A DNA stretch of 64,000 bases, taken from a virus. This document shows, piece by piece, positions 33,641-42,142 of the stretch; position 1 is the first letter of the stretch; each line of letters starts with the position of its first letter. The notes under the pieces are model-generated. The model had not been told where the DNA came from. It made no database searches and worked only from the letters and a program-made list of their open reading frames with translations. The stretch is from positions 1 through 64,000 of IMG/VR virus record IMGVR_UViG_3300031952_000001; one strand, 5' to 3'. The position numbers and the translations under genes are program-made.

Positions 33641-36600
33641 ATGAGAGGTAGCCTCTACCCTAACGGGGTCACTGTTGATCAAGTCGCTCTTCGTCGGACG
33701 GAGCTGAGCAAAGCTCAAGAGATCCTTCGAAACCGCGTTGACTGGACCTGCCGCGGTGTCTTCAGCGGCGGGTTGGTCACGGTGAACCTGCTCGACGACA
33801 CCCGCATCGACATCATGCAGGCGTCTGGATTCGCCCCGAACGGCGAGTACGTCGAGACGGACAGCCCGTACTACAGCATCGCTCTCGCGGACTACGCCGT
33901 GGGGGTCGTGAACTACGTGTGCCTCGTGTACACGGAGGTGGATTCCTACCGTCAGCCCCACGAGAGTGATGGTCAGCGATACTACACCCGGGCGGCGATG
34001 GCTTGGAGGGTCCGTGTCTACAGCGCGGCGCAGTACGCTCTGCTGCCGGCCTCGGACGAGAACCTGGCGAACGACTCGCAGGACCGGATCATCTTCTTCT
34101 CGAAGGTCACCGCGAATGGTGTGGGCATCTCCTTGACGCCGAGCAGCATCACGAGCCCGCGCTCTTTCAACAACATCATGTACACGGTCCCGAGGAAGTG
34201 CGTGACAATCCTCGGCATCGACATCTTGTCAGCGTCCTCGGGGAGCCCCCTCGGAGCCGGCACACTCACGTACGACTTCACCCCCGGGACCCCTCCGACG
34301 TACCAGCTCACCTGGTCGACGTCGAATGGGGCCGGTGCTCCAGTAGCGGTCGCTGCGGACGGCAACTACACCCTGCTCGATGGAGCCGGCGAGTTCATCA
34401 CGGTCAAGGTCGCGCTGACGGTACTTCCGACGTTCGTGGTTGCTACGACCGTCACCGAGACCATCACGATCTTCAATCTGTACTACCAGGAGATGCCGCG
34501 GCTGAGCGCGGAGGACCACCTCCACAGGAACTACATCGGCACAGGCACGATCTCTCCGCAGAACCCCCACGGGAACTCCCTGGACGACTTCTCCGGTGAG
34601 ACACTCTCCATGCTCGACGAGCACCAGGACGTCCTTCACTGCAACGGCATCTGGAGGGGCTCCGCGTCGTCGATCTTCCAGATCACGGTGCTCACCGCCC
34701 CCGTGGCGGACACCTTCAACCTGGTGGCCCCCGCGGGAGGGGACCTGTACTACGTCAACGGCATCAAGCTGGACAGCATCGACATCTCGGTGGGTGTCTC
34801 GATCCTTCCGCCGGTCGTGCAGGGTGCCTACTTCTACGAGATCTGTGTCTCGGACGAGGCGACCGTCGAGTGCAACAAGAAGGCGGCTTATCCTGCGGTG
34901 CGCGCGGTGACCGGTACCTGGATCGTCGACATGAGCAGGGACTACCCCTTCGGGAGCTTTGCGTTGACCTGCACGACGACTCCAGGCCCTTTTACTCCGA
35001 GGGTGTTTACTTGGGATGGTGGAAAACCCGTTACCTTCACTCCACTGTCGGATCCGTCGCAAGCGATACGCCTGTACTCTGCGGACGGCGAGCACTGGAT
35101 CGATCTCTGGGTGAACACCAACCCCAGCGTCGTTCCCGATGAGGCCTTGCCAACGGCTCCTGGCACGGTCACGGACACCATCACGGTCTTCTCATCACTG
35201 ACGGACGGTTCGAACCAGTTCATGCAGATCGGGGCTCTCTCGTACTGGTACGACGCGACATCTGTGAAGTGGGTCCTCGGGTACCATCCTCTGGCTGCCA
35301 ACCGGAACGCGGTCGACAAGCGCATCTGGGGTAACACCGGCACCGAGAACATGGCGACCTGGGCTCTGGAGGACTTGGCGTACCTGCCGAACAACGAGCT
35401 GGGTCGGTCCGGAGCGCTTCTTCGCAGGAATGGTGCGTACAACGAGTTCCAGTACACCTACGGGGGTGCCGGTTTCAACATCTCCGTGAACGGCGGATCT
35501 TTCTACTGCCGGGGTCAGAGAATCTCGGTGAAGTCTACGCAGAGCCTCATTGCGGTGCCGAGTGCGGTGCAGCTGATCTGGGCGGACATGGCCGGAGTGT
35601 ACCACATCCTCAACGTCACGGGGACCTTCGGTGGAGACCTCCAGGCGGCGATGAGGTACGTCCTGGGGTCCACCCAGAACATCCCCTCGGTTTCTGATTT
35701 CTACCACTATTCGGACGCTGGAGATGCTCCTGAGAGGGGCATTTTGCTCTACTGCTTGGTGACCGATGCGACCGACATCGATCCTCTGGGGATCGTCGAC
35801 TTCACGCAGAACGTGAACCGAGTGGACGATCCCTGGTCTGTGGGTTCTCGAATCTCCACGACGGTGAATGCAGTGCACGCGCAGGCGGCTTACGACAACT
35901 TCTTCACGGCCTTTGAGTACGCGAAGTATTCGATGTACGGGACGGAGAACAAGGGGTCGGTCACACTCACAGTGATCGGCACCGTCGAGGTCGGCTTCAA
36001 GGTCACGCAGCCCGAGTATGTGAACGTCCGCGGCACCCGCGGGGTTTCGATCCCCTACAAGAGCATCGTTCGCGTCACCGGTACCGACGCCTGGGGATCT
36101 TGGCTACTGAGCTTCGGTTGCAAGGTTTCAAATCTCAGTGTGTACAATACTTCAACCACACTGCCGGCGATAGGTCTCAACCACTATGCGACCGTGGAGG
36201 AGTGCTTCTTCGTCTCCTCCGGCGGAGAGCCCTTCAGAGCCTCTGCCTCAGGTGCTCTTTCGTGCAACGGTGTAGTTCTTCGGAACAACATTTCTTCGGG
36301 GTCTGCGTTGATTTCCTCGGTCAGTCTTGCGAACGGGTACACCGGGTGGATCATCACGGGGAACGAGGTCCTCGCAGTTCCTTCTGACTCCCGTGCAGCG
36401 ATACAGCTGCTGGGCGCGGAGAAGCTCCTCATTTCGGGAAACATCATTGATGTTCCTAACTCCAATGACCAGCTCGTCAATGCCTCCGGTGGCATCCGTG
36501 TGGGATCCAGCGGGTTCCAGTGTCAGGACGTCACCATCCGCGACAACTACATCTCGGTGGGGAACAACGCGGCCGGTCAGCTGAACTCCGTTGCCGGCAT

Positions 36601-38389
36601 CCATTTGCAAGACGTGTGGTTCGCGACCGTCAGCGGGAACACCGTTCGTAGGTCTTCCGGGTCGGTTACCCAGATCGGTGTTGGGCTTTACCTGGAGGGT
36701 CTCTTGCAGTCTTCCGTTGTGGACAACAAGATCGCCTTCATGGGCGGCGGCATCTATATCGTGGGGTATCTCTATGAGACTGAGATCTCTAGGAACAAGA
36801 TGCAGGGTTTGTTCCATTCGGGGATCAGCGCTTTTGTGAACGACTTCCCGGTGCTGAACATGGCTTACGGCGTCCGCGTGGATGGTAATGATGTTTACAT
36901 GATGCCTCTTAAGGGGTTGACAGGGGGTCTTTTCACCAGTGCAGATCTTTTTGGCGTTGCGGTGTATTTTGATCTCACTCCCGCAAACTCCTCGTTGAGT
37001 GGAGTATCGGTATCGAAGAACTGCGTCTCCGGGATTGGATCTATACTTTCTGGGGCCAGCGTTTACGGCATTATGTTGGGTGTTAATGGGGGTACGGGGT
37101 TTTGCAGATCTCTCAGTATAGATGACAACGTCGTGAACACCCTGGATTCCTCCATTGGAGATTTGGTCGGTATCAATGTTTACGTGTCGGGAATGGCGCA
37201 GGCAGCAGAGCAGGTTTCTTTGAGCAGAAACCATGTGACATTCGCACCCAAAACTACGTCCCCTACAGTGATGGGCATCTACACCGCTGCTCACCTGATC
37301 GGCTCATCCATTAACAACAATACCTCCATTTTGGAGTCTAGTGATGACACTGCTGAAGGTATTGCATTGTACTCTGGGGTCTGGCAGCCCTCCAATACTA
37401 CAGTGTCTGGAAACATTCTTCTGGGACTGTCGGCGGGCGCATACATTATCGCCTCATCATCTCTGAAGATTTCTGATAACATCATCTACGGAAAGGGCGG
37501 AGGTCTCCATGTAGGTGGTGCCCCTACGAAGGGCACTCTCGTTCAAGGAAACAGGATCCAAGTCGATGCGTACATTGAGAGTCCTTATGCTCCCGATGCA
37601 GGCTGGGTGGGGGCGCACTGTCTCAGCGTAGATCTCGGTGCTTCAGGAATAACCTTGAGGGACAACTTCTTGTATCTTAACGGGGTAGATCGCCCCGGTG
37701 CTGGCGTCAACGATGTACCCGACGGAAGCACTTGTGTCACTCTTGTGGACCTGAGTAATGTGTGCATCGATGGATGCAGCATGTATTCCGACACTGCTAC
37801 GGTGGATAACACTGATGGTACGGGGGCCGTAAGAGGGTACCTTTGCCTTTGCAGAGCGGGCCATTCGGGTGCGGGGAAGAAAACTACGATCACGGTTACC
37901 GACTGCATTTTTGATGACAGGGTCGAGGCAGCGGGCACCTCCAGAACGCCACTGTACGGTCTATACATTATACCCGACTTTAATTTTAAACATGATGATG
38001 GGGACGTTCTCTGTGCTTCGATAAAGGGCAACACATTCTTCACTTCCAACACGGATAGGTCCTCTACTTATCATTTTAATGAGGAAGGTCGTCCAGCAAC
38101 AGCTACCCCAGCTCCAGCATTTAGGCCCTATGTAATATATGTTCCATCTACTTATGGTCTCATTTTTGCGGATACGAGATCTCATGTCTACTTTGTTGGG
38201 AATTCCATACACGGGCTACCCTTAACAGAGGATTCCCGCCCCTACGTTTATATGTGTCTCCATGAGGCAGCATTTGGTGGTGGCATTCTTGGGCATTGTA
38301 TCTACGAGCCTGAATCTCGGGTAAACTTCGTGAACCAAAATGGAGAGCCTTTCCCTACCCCGGATTACGCTTGGGCGGTGTTTCCATAA
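33641..38389 (+). CDS. Tail fibre / tailspike with parallel beta-helix
   Basis: The product is 1582 residues, the largest in the window. ATG 33641 follows GAGGAGG. The N-terminus (MRGSLYPNGVTVDQVALRRT) is typical of baseplate-attached fibre proteins. Two copies of the LRW/DG-x-Y beta module seen in the preceding giant protein lie at about 34200-34480 and 34960-35210. From roughly residue 800 to 1400 there are repeated short phrases such as ISGNIID, IRDNYIS, VSGNTVR and ISRNKMQ, the Asn-ladder pattern of a right-handed parallel beta-helix as in polysaccharide-binding or degrading tailspikes. It probably recognises host surface glycans. The 3' third is more AT-rich, pointing to domain exchange. 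No chaperone gene follows. Confidence 0.8.
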   Translation: MRGSLYPNGVTVDQVALRRTELSKAQEILRNRVDWTCRGVFSGGLVTVNLLDDTRIDIMQASGFAPNGEYVETDSPYYSIALADYAVGVVNYVCLVYTEVDSYRQPHESDGQRYYTRAAMAWRVRVYSAAQYALLPASDENLANDSQDRIIFFSKVTANGVGISLTPSSITSPRSFNNIMYTVPRKCVTILGIDILSASSGSPLGAGTLTYDFTPGTPPTYQLTWSTSNGAGAPVAVAADGNYTLLDGAGEFITVKVALTVLPTFVVATTVTETITIFNLYYQEMPRLSAEDHLHRNYIGTGTISPQNPHGNSLDDFSGETLSMLDEHQDVLHCNGIWRGSASSIFQITVLTAPVADTFNLVAPAGGDLYYVNGIKLDSIDISVGVSILPPVVQGAYFYEICVSDEATVECNKKAAYPAVRAVTGTWIVDMSRDYPFGSFALTCTTTPGPFTPRVFTWDGGKPVTFTPLSDPSQAIRLYSADGEHWIDLWVNTNPSVVPDEALPTAPGTVTDTITVFSSLTDGSNQFMQIGALSYWYDATSVKWVLGYHPLAANRNAVDKRIWGNTGTENMATWALEDLAYLPNNELGRSGALLRRNGAYNEFQYTYGGAGFNISVNGGSFYCRGQRISVKSTQSLIAVPSAVQLIWADMAGVYHILNVTGTFGGDLQAAMRYVLGSTQNIPSVSDFYHYSDAGDAPERGILLYCLVTDATDIDPLGIVDFTQNVNRVDDPWSVGSRISTTVNAVHAQAAYDNFFTAFEYAKYSMYGTENKGSVTLTVIGTVEVGFKVTQPEYVNVRGTRGVSIPYKSIVRVTGTDAWGSWLLSFGCKVSNLSVYNTSTTLPAIGLNHYATVEECFFVSSGGEPFRASASGALSCNGVVLRNNISSGSALISSVSLANGYTGWIITGNEVLAVPSDSRAAIQLLGAEKLLISGNIIDVPNSNDQLVNASGGIRVGSSGFQCQDVTIRDNYISVGNNAAGQLNSVAGIHLQDVWFATVSGNTVRRSSGSVTQIGVGLYLEGLLQSSVVDNKIAFMGGGIYIVGYLYETEISRNKMQGLFHSGISAFVNDFPVLNMAYGVRVDGNDVYMMPLKGLTGGLFTSADLFGVAVYFDLTPANSSLSGVSVSKNCVSGIGSILSGASVYGIMLGVNGGTGFCRSLSIDDNVVNTLDSSIGDLVGINVYVSGMAQAAEQVSLSRNHVTFAPKTTSPTVMGIYTAAHLIGSSINNNTSILESSDDTAEGIALYSGVWQPSNTTVSGNILLGLSAGAYIIASSSLKISDNIIYGKGGGLHVGGAPTKGTLVQGNRIQVDAYIESPYAPDAGWVGAHCLSVDLGASGITLRDNFLYLNGVDRPGAGVNDVPDGSTCVTLVDLSNVCIDGCSMYSDTATVDNTDGTGAVRGYLCLCRAGHSGAGKKTTITVTDCIFDDRVEAAGTSRTPLYGLYIIPDFNFKHDDGDVLCASIKGNTFFTSNTDRSSTYHFNEEGRPATATPAPAFRPYVIYVPSTYGLIFADTRSHVYFVGNSIHGLPLTEDSRPYVYMCLHEAAFGGGILGHCIYEPESRVNFVNQNGEPFPTPDYAWAVFP

Positions 38390-38399
38390 TCCTATCTTG

Positions 38400-38428
38400 T
38401 TGACATCCCGATCCTCCTTTGCTATATA
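38400..38428 (+). promoter_or_regulatory. Strong sigma70-type promoter of the regulator gene
   Basis: TTGACA (38400-38405), a 17-base spacer and TATATA (38423-38428). The -35 box is perfect and the -10 nearly so. The transcription start should be about 38435, giving a 33-base leader that contains a palindrome (38439-38456) and the AGGAGGA binding site of the regulator gene. Confidence 0.75.
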
Positions 38429-38438
38429 GTACATGTTG

Positions 38439-38456
38439 GATCTCCATAGTGAGATC
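38439..38456. promoter_or_regulatory. Palindromic operator candidate (GATCTC-N6-GAGATC)
   Basis: A perfect 6+6 base inverted repeat with a six-base spacer lies directly after the expected transcription start of the regulator gene. Its place just downstream of -10 and upstream of a DNA-binding protein gene suggests autorepression. In RNA it could also form a six-pair hairpin near the ribosome binding site. Confidence 0.45.
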
Positions 38457-38467
38457 AGGAGGACCCG

Positions 38468-38926
38468 ATGGTTTCTGCGGCTACGACGACGGAGATTCGT
38501 GACCTGCTGCGCGAGCGGATTCTCGCCGCCCTGGAGGCACTCCGTGTGGAACACGACTGGGTGTCCACCGAGATGGTCCAGAAGGTCATCATGATGCAGC
38601 ACGGCATCAACTACTCCCTGTCGAAGGTGGGGAACAACCTGCGGTGCCTCCGAGAGCACGGGGTTGTGGAGGACCAGACGAAGCACGGAACGCGACACTG
38701 GAGCCTTACGGGCCGGGCATACACCCCCGACACCCCTAAGAAGCTCCTCATCAGCTTCCCAGGACCCCTTCACAACATGATCGTGGACTTCTCCCGCCGT
38801 GGAGGCCTCTCGAAGAACGCTTTTGTGGTCAACATGGTAGCCTCCGGGATCCAGCAGCTCGCCGCAGCCCAGTTGGGCTCTAAAAGACGAGAGTCCAAGG
38901 CTGAAGAAGCCTCTCCGGCCTCGTGA
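38468..38926 (+). CDS. Transcriptional regulator: winged helix plus ribbon-helix-helix-like C-terminus
   Basis: The product is 152 residues. Residues about 8-80 look like a winged helix-turn-helix (VQKVIMMQHGINYSLSKVGN, then LRCLREHGVVED and a wing ending HWSLTG). Residues about 90-135 have the strand-helix-helix pattern of Arc/CopG proteins (KKLLISFPGPLHNMIVDFSR followed by GLSKNAFVVNMVASGIQQL). Two DNA-binding modules in one small protein is unusual. It has its own sigma70-type promoter and palindrome, so it is probably expressed early and autoregulated. It may control the neighbouring accessory genes or the switch to late transcription. Confidence 0.65.
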   Translation: MVSAATTTEIRDLLRERILAALEALRVEHDWVSTEMVQKVIMMQHGINYSLSKVGNNLRCLREHGVVEDQTKHGTRHWSLTGRAYTPDTPKKLLISFPGPLHNMIVDFSRRGGLSKNAFVVNMVASGIQQLAAAQLGSKRRESKAEEASPAS

Positions 38927-38936
38927 TTTTTCCCTC

Positions 38937-38964
38937 TTGACAGCCCCCAGGCCATGGTTATGTT
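38937..38964 (+). promoter_or_regulatory. Sigma70-type promoter of the Ser-Asp lipoprotein
   Basis: TTGACA (38937-38942), a 16-base spacer and TATGTT (38959-38964). It begins 10 bases after the regulator's stop codon and would start transcription about 38 bases before ATG 39009. A private promoter for a single host-type gene is the classic layout of a phage moron. Confidence 0.6.
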
Positions 38965-39008
38965 ACTGGTTGCCAGGAGGGATCTGGCTGAACAAAGGGA
39001 GGTTCGAG

Positions 39009-39494
39009 ATGAAGACGGTTCTGTTGGTCATGGCTCTGGTTCTGTTCGCCGGCTGTGCGGAAGACGGTTCTCTTCTCTTTGATGAGGACGCGGGAGCTGA
39101 CGGCGGGGGTTCCGATTCGGACTCCGATTCCGACTCGGACTCGGACTCGGACTCGGACTCGGACTCGGACTCGGACTCGGACTCGGACTCGGACTCGGAC
39201 AACGACTGCTCGGACGGTTGCGACAACCTGCCGCTGTCCATTTGCGATGAGTACGGGAACTTGGTTCAGTACAACTCGGGAACCTGTGTCGAGGGGGGGT
39301 GCATCTACGCCTTTGAACTTATCAAGTGCGACTATGGGTGCACGGACGCCGGGTCCGAGGAAGACGACTATTGCACAGAGAACTCGGACACGGATGACTG
39401 CAACCCCGACAGCTGTATGGTGGGGTGCACAGATAATGCTTGTGAGGCGGGGGTGTGCATCGACGGCGAATGCGAGTGTTTTGGCTGTCCCTGA
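39009..39494 (+). CDS. Ser-Asp repeat, Cys-rich lipoprotein (host-derived moron)
   Basis: The product is 161 residues. ATG 39009 gives a short signal peptide ending in the lipobox LFAGC (Cys16), so the mature protein would be a lipid-anchored envelope protein. Residues 35-64 are fifteen Ser-Asp pairs, a flexible spacer. The C-terminus has 16 cysteines in two clusters (for example CSDGCDN, CDYGCTDA, CMVGCTDNACEAGVC), probably disulphide-bonded. This layout of lipobox, SD/TD linker and short Cys-rich domain is common in predicted lipoproteins of Myxococcota and related deltaproteobacteria and is foreign to phage. Possible roles: superinfection exclusion or altered host surface. I favour expression in the infected cell because of the private promoter. 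Confidence 0.7.
   Translation: MKTVLLVMALVLFAGCAEDGSLLFDEDAGADGGGSDSDSDSDSDSDSDSDSDSDSDSDSDSDSDNDCSDGCDNLPLSICDEYGNLVQYNSGTCVEGGCIYAFELIKCDYGCTDAGSEEDDYCTENSDTDDCNPDSCMVGCTDNACEAGVCIDGECECFGCP
39111..39200 (+). repeat. Hexanucleotide repeat encoding (Ser-Asp)15
   Basis: Ninety bases of near-perfect repeats, mainly GACTCG, encode residues 35-64 of the lipoprotein. The first few units vary (TCCGAT, TCGGAC), the rest are almost identical, so length change by slippage is likely and would keep the frame. Confidence 0.9.
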
Positions 39495-39531
39495 GTTCCG
39501 CTTCCAACCTCTCGATTCCGATCCTTTCCTG

Positions 39532-39561
39532 TTGACACCACCCCTTCTCTGATCGTAAGGT
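39532..39561 (+). promoter_or_regulatory. Weak sigma70-type promoter candidate before the zinc-finger gene
   Basis: TTGACA (39532-39537), 18 bases, TAAGGT (39556-39561). The -35 box is perfect but the -10 is poor. It lies in the 176-base gap between the lipoprotein and the C2H2 protein gene; the rest of the gap shows no terminator or reading frame that I can support. Confidence 0.3.
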
Positions 39562-39670
39562 TGGTCGTTCGCTTTGTACGTGCTTTTTAAGGCGGTGCAG
39601 AACAACTACACCAAAACTCGTGCCGGATAATTCTGGTGCGTTTTCGGCTATTTGGCCGCTGGAGGATTCG

Positions 39671-40864
39671 ATGTCGGACGAAGCCAACACTGGTGATCTC
39701 GTGGGGTGCCCGGATCCAGAAATCTTCAAGTGCAGCATCTGTGGAAAGGATAATTTCACAAGTGCAAGGTACCTGAAGACGCACATGACGGCGAAGCACT
39801 CGGGGAAGAAAAAGCCCACGGATGGTCCCGTGGAAGCTCCCGGACCCGAGACTGCCACCCCGCCGCCAGCTGATCCACCTCCGGAGGCCCCTGAGGCCAC
39901 CCCGCCGCCGTCTCGGGCGGAGAAACGGAAGGCTTCCGCTTCGGAAACGGCCGCTCAGGTGTCGGAAGTGGCTGCGGTGCCACCGGCCACCCCTCCAGGG
40001 GTCCCTCCTGCGACCCATCTGGATCTCCCGGTGGGCTCTGTCTTGCAGCTCGATGGCCCGACATGGCGGCAGGATGCCGTCACAGGTGCGTGGACCAGCG
40101 CAGCGGTCTCGAAGTTGACCGTACAGGTGTTCAGTAAGGCTGAATCCGCGGGGGACGTGATGCTCCTCTGCCGGGCCGAAGGGGATCCCTCGACTTGGTC
40201 CGTTCAGCAGGCCTACGCGCTCTCCGGTGCCGTGAACATCCTGAAGGTCGCCCCTTCGGTGTTTCCGGTGCCACCGGCCGGTCCTCCGCCGATCCCGGGC
40301 ACCGCTGCGCAGTCCGAGCCCGTCGAGGATCCGGAGAAGGTGCGTGCCGAGCAGGAAGAGCAGGAGCGCCAGCGGCTCGCAGCCGAAGAGGCGAAGCGAC
40401 TCGCGATGGAGGAGAGCAAGAGGGCCGCGGAAGCCGAGCACCAGAAGAGGAACGACCTGGCCGAGTTCCGGCTCATGGCCTCTACCTATCTTGAGAAGCA
40501 AGAGGCTTTCAGTCTTGCCCAAAGAGATTTCGAGTCCTACAGCTCCGCCTACACGAAGCACTTCGCGGACTGCATCCAGAAGTACGGTTCCGAGGGCTGC
40601 CTGGAAGCCGAGGGCTTCGTGGTCCAGATCTCGGATGACCCCGAGGGCTCCCCGTTCCAAGACGAGGCTGCACTCATCGAGTGGTGCCAGGAGTCTGGGA
40701 ACGACGACCTCCTGACCCTGAAGATCGACAAGGTGAAGTGGGCACGCTTCAAGGAGCAGGTCGAGAAGGGTTCTTCTCCGGAAGCAGGAAGGCTGGACGT
40801 TCGAGTGGTTCTTGCGCAGATGGAAGGCGAGCCCCAGAAGAAGCTGTCGATCCGGAAGTTGTAG
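39671..40864 (+). CDS. C2H2 zinc-finger protein with Pro-rich linker and coiled coil
   Basis: The product is 397 residues. ATG 39671 follows GGAGGA and an upstream in-frame start is rejected. Residues 21-43 form a classical C2H2 finger, CxxC-x13-HxxxxH (Cys21, Cys24, His38, His43). Then comes a Pro/Ala/Thr-rich linker (about 50-130), a beta region, and a charged coiled coil (about 235-300, EEQERQRLAAEEAKRLAMEE). C2H2 fingers are rare in phages; a second one occurs in the gene at 57086. It may bind nucleic acid or act as a protein adaptor. The next gene on this strand is the exonuclease-UDG, separated by the TnpB insertion. Confidence 0.6.
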   Translation: MSDEANTGDLVGCPDPEIFKCSICGKDNFTSARYLKTHMTAKHSGKKKPTDGPVEAPGPETATPPPADPPPEAPEATPPPSRAEKRKASASETAAQVSEVAAVPPATPPGVPPATHLDLPVGSVLQLDGPTWRQDAVTGAWTSAAVSKLTVQVFSKAESAGDVMLLCRAEGDPSTWSVQQAYALSGAVNILKVAPSVFPVPPAGPPPIPGTAAQSEPVEDPEKVRAEQEEQERQRLAAEEAKRLAMEESKRAAEAEHQKRNDLAEFRLMASTYLEKQEAFSLAQRDFESYSSAYTKHFADCIQKYGSEGCLEAEGFVVQISDDPEGSPFQDEAALIEWCQESGNDDLLTLKIDKVKWARFKEQVEKGSSPEAGRLDVRVVLAQMEGEPQKKLSIRKL

Positions 40865-40865
40865 G

Positions 40866-41080
40866 AGGCGTGGGAACCCGTTTCTGTCATGCGCTATCAG
40901 CTACAACTGACGGCTTGTCCGTCTCCTCCCCGGTTTTCCAGACCGGATCGTTGGAGCGAACTTAGGGGGCGCATGACTCGCCCCATCCTCGCTCAGAGCT
41001 TGCCGAGCGAGGATACCGCGCAACCGGATGTTGTGCGCGGCGTTGAGATCAGCATGAAGGCTGTGCCCGCAGGCCTTGCA
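40866..41080 (-). ncRNA. Candidate omega-RNA region at the tnpB 3' end
   Basis: TnpB nucleases use a guide RNA transcribed from the 3' end of their own gene and the right end of the element. By that rule the scaffold would cover the last 150-200 bases of tnpB and run out past the stop at 40901 on the minus strand, with the guide taken from the flank beyond. A five-pair stem (GACGG/CCGTC, 40909-40923) lies just inside the stop. Placement is by family knowledge only. Confidence 0.3.
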
Positions 41081-42103
41081 GAGGAAGAGGTTGCCTTGGC
41101 GGTTGGAGGCTTCAGTGTGACCGCATCGAGAGCACCCCTGGCTGGTGTACCGGGGGTCGATCCCCACTACTACCATTCCGAGCCCTTCAGCTTTGTAGGT
41201 GATGAACTTTCGGAGCTGACCGTAGGCCCAACGTCCAATTTCTCGGCGTTGAACTTTGCGGAGCCGGCGATTCCGGATACCTTCGAGGTCTTCGATGGCG
41301 ATCACAGGGCATCCTGTCCTCTCGGCGAAGGTGACCACTGCCTTGCCGACCTCGTGATTGACTGCTCGCATGAATCGCGCCTCTCGGCCAGACAGCCGTT
41401 TGAGGACCTTAGCGACGGAGCGCGTCGGGTGCTCTGCCTTTCTCTTTTGGAGAGACGCGCGAACATTCGAGTATCGATCACGAAGATGCTTGGTGTGCCC
41501 ACCCTTGCGCATCCAGTGGCGTTTGCCATCTGTGGCGCAGGCGAGGACGTTGATGCCGCGGTCTACGCCGATGACGGCGTCGTTCGGGGCTGTTCTTTGT
41601 TCAACCTCCTTCTTGAAGCTGAGGGTCAGGAAAACGTGCTTCCTGGACACCGAGAGGCGACCATCCCCAAGATTCCAGTTGTTCAACTTGTCTTCGAGGT
41701 CTGGAGGTCCCTGGAAGGGAACTGCCTTGAAACGTCCGTCGACCGTCCAGATAGAGAGTCCGGATGCGCGCAGGGAGACGTCGCGCCCGCGTGTCCCTCC
41801 TTGCAGTATGACGGCTTGTTTTCGGAATTGGCAAGGGGCTTTGGGGCTGCGCTTGTTAGAACGGATGGCCGCATACTCACTGGCGACATGTCGTATGCAG
41901 GAGCCAGCAAGTTGGGCAGACAAACCGACTTCCTTAGCGGGTCTGTAAGCCAATTTTTGAAGTCGAATGGCATTCGACAAACAGCCGTTTTCAAAAGCGA
42001 TCCTGCTCACGAGGTTGCAGGCTTCGGTCCAAGTATTAAGTGTTCGAACAGCAGCTTCTCGGGGCAGGTTGATTTTGATTTTGACTGTTCTCGCTATTTC
42101 CAT
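40901..42103 (-). CDS. tnpB: TnpB RNA-guided nuclease
   Basis: The product is 400 residues from ATG at 42103; a longer reading frame exists but the family starts with a short strand like MEIARTVKIKINLP, as here. The three RuvC pieces are visible: VIGVDRGINVLA (Asp), VIAIEDLEGI (Glu) and HADLNAAHNI (Asp), and between the last two the four-cysteine zinc finger CSRCGH...CKACGH. All three catalytic acids are present, so the enzyme should be active. TnpB cuts DNA under omega-RNA guidance and helps its element persist. The minus-strand promoter at 42142-42114 would give a nearly leaderless mRNA. Transcription would oppose the dominant direction of the phage and could form antisense RNA to the exonuclease leader. 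Confidence 0.85.
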   Translation of the reverse strand: MEIARTVKIKINLPREAAVRTLNTWTEACNLVSRIAFENGCLSNAIRLQKLAYRPAKEVGLSAQLAGSCIRHVASEYAAIRSNKRSPKAPCQFRKQAVILQGGTRGRDVSLRASGLSIWTVDGRFKAVPFQGPPDLEDKLNNWNLGDGRLSVSRKHVFLTLSFKKEVEQRTAPNDAVIGVDRGINVLACATDGKRHWMRKGGHTKHLRDRYSNVRASLQKRKAEHPTRSVAKVLKRLSGREARFMRAVNHEVGKAVVTFAERTGCPVIAIEDLEGIRNRRLRKVQRREIGRWAYGQLRKFITYKAEGLGMVVVGIDPRYTSQGCSRCGHTEASNRQGNLFLCKACGHSLHADLNAAHNIRLRGILARQALSEDGASHAPPKFAPTIRSGKPGRRRTSRQL

Positions 42104-42113
42104 CACATCCCCA

Positions 42114-42142
42114 AGTCTAATCATTCTGTCGGAATTTGTCAA
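42114..42142 (-). promoter_or_regulatory. Sigma70-type promoter of tnpB
   Basis: On the minus strand TTGACA (42142-42137), a 17-base spacer and TAGACT (42119-42114). The expected start is near 42107, four bases before the tnpB ATG, so the message has almost no leader. Confidence 0.6.

Noticed and set aside
39111-39200. Tandem repeat considered as CRISPR or iteron
   Set aside because: Units are six bases, contiguous, without spacers and in frame within a coding region.
39055-39552. Thr-Arg repeat frame across the hexamer repeat
   Set aside because: It is the +1 reading of the Ser-Asp repeat; the correct frame has a signal peptide, lipobox and ordered cysteines.
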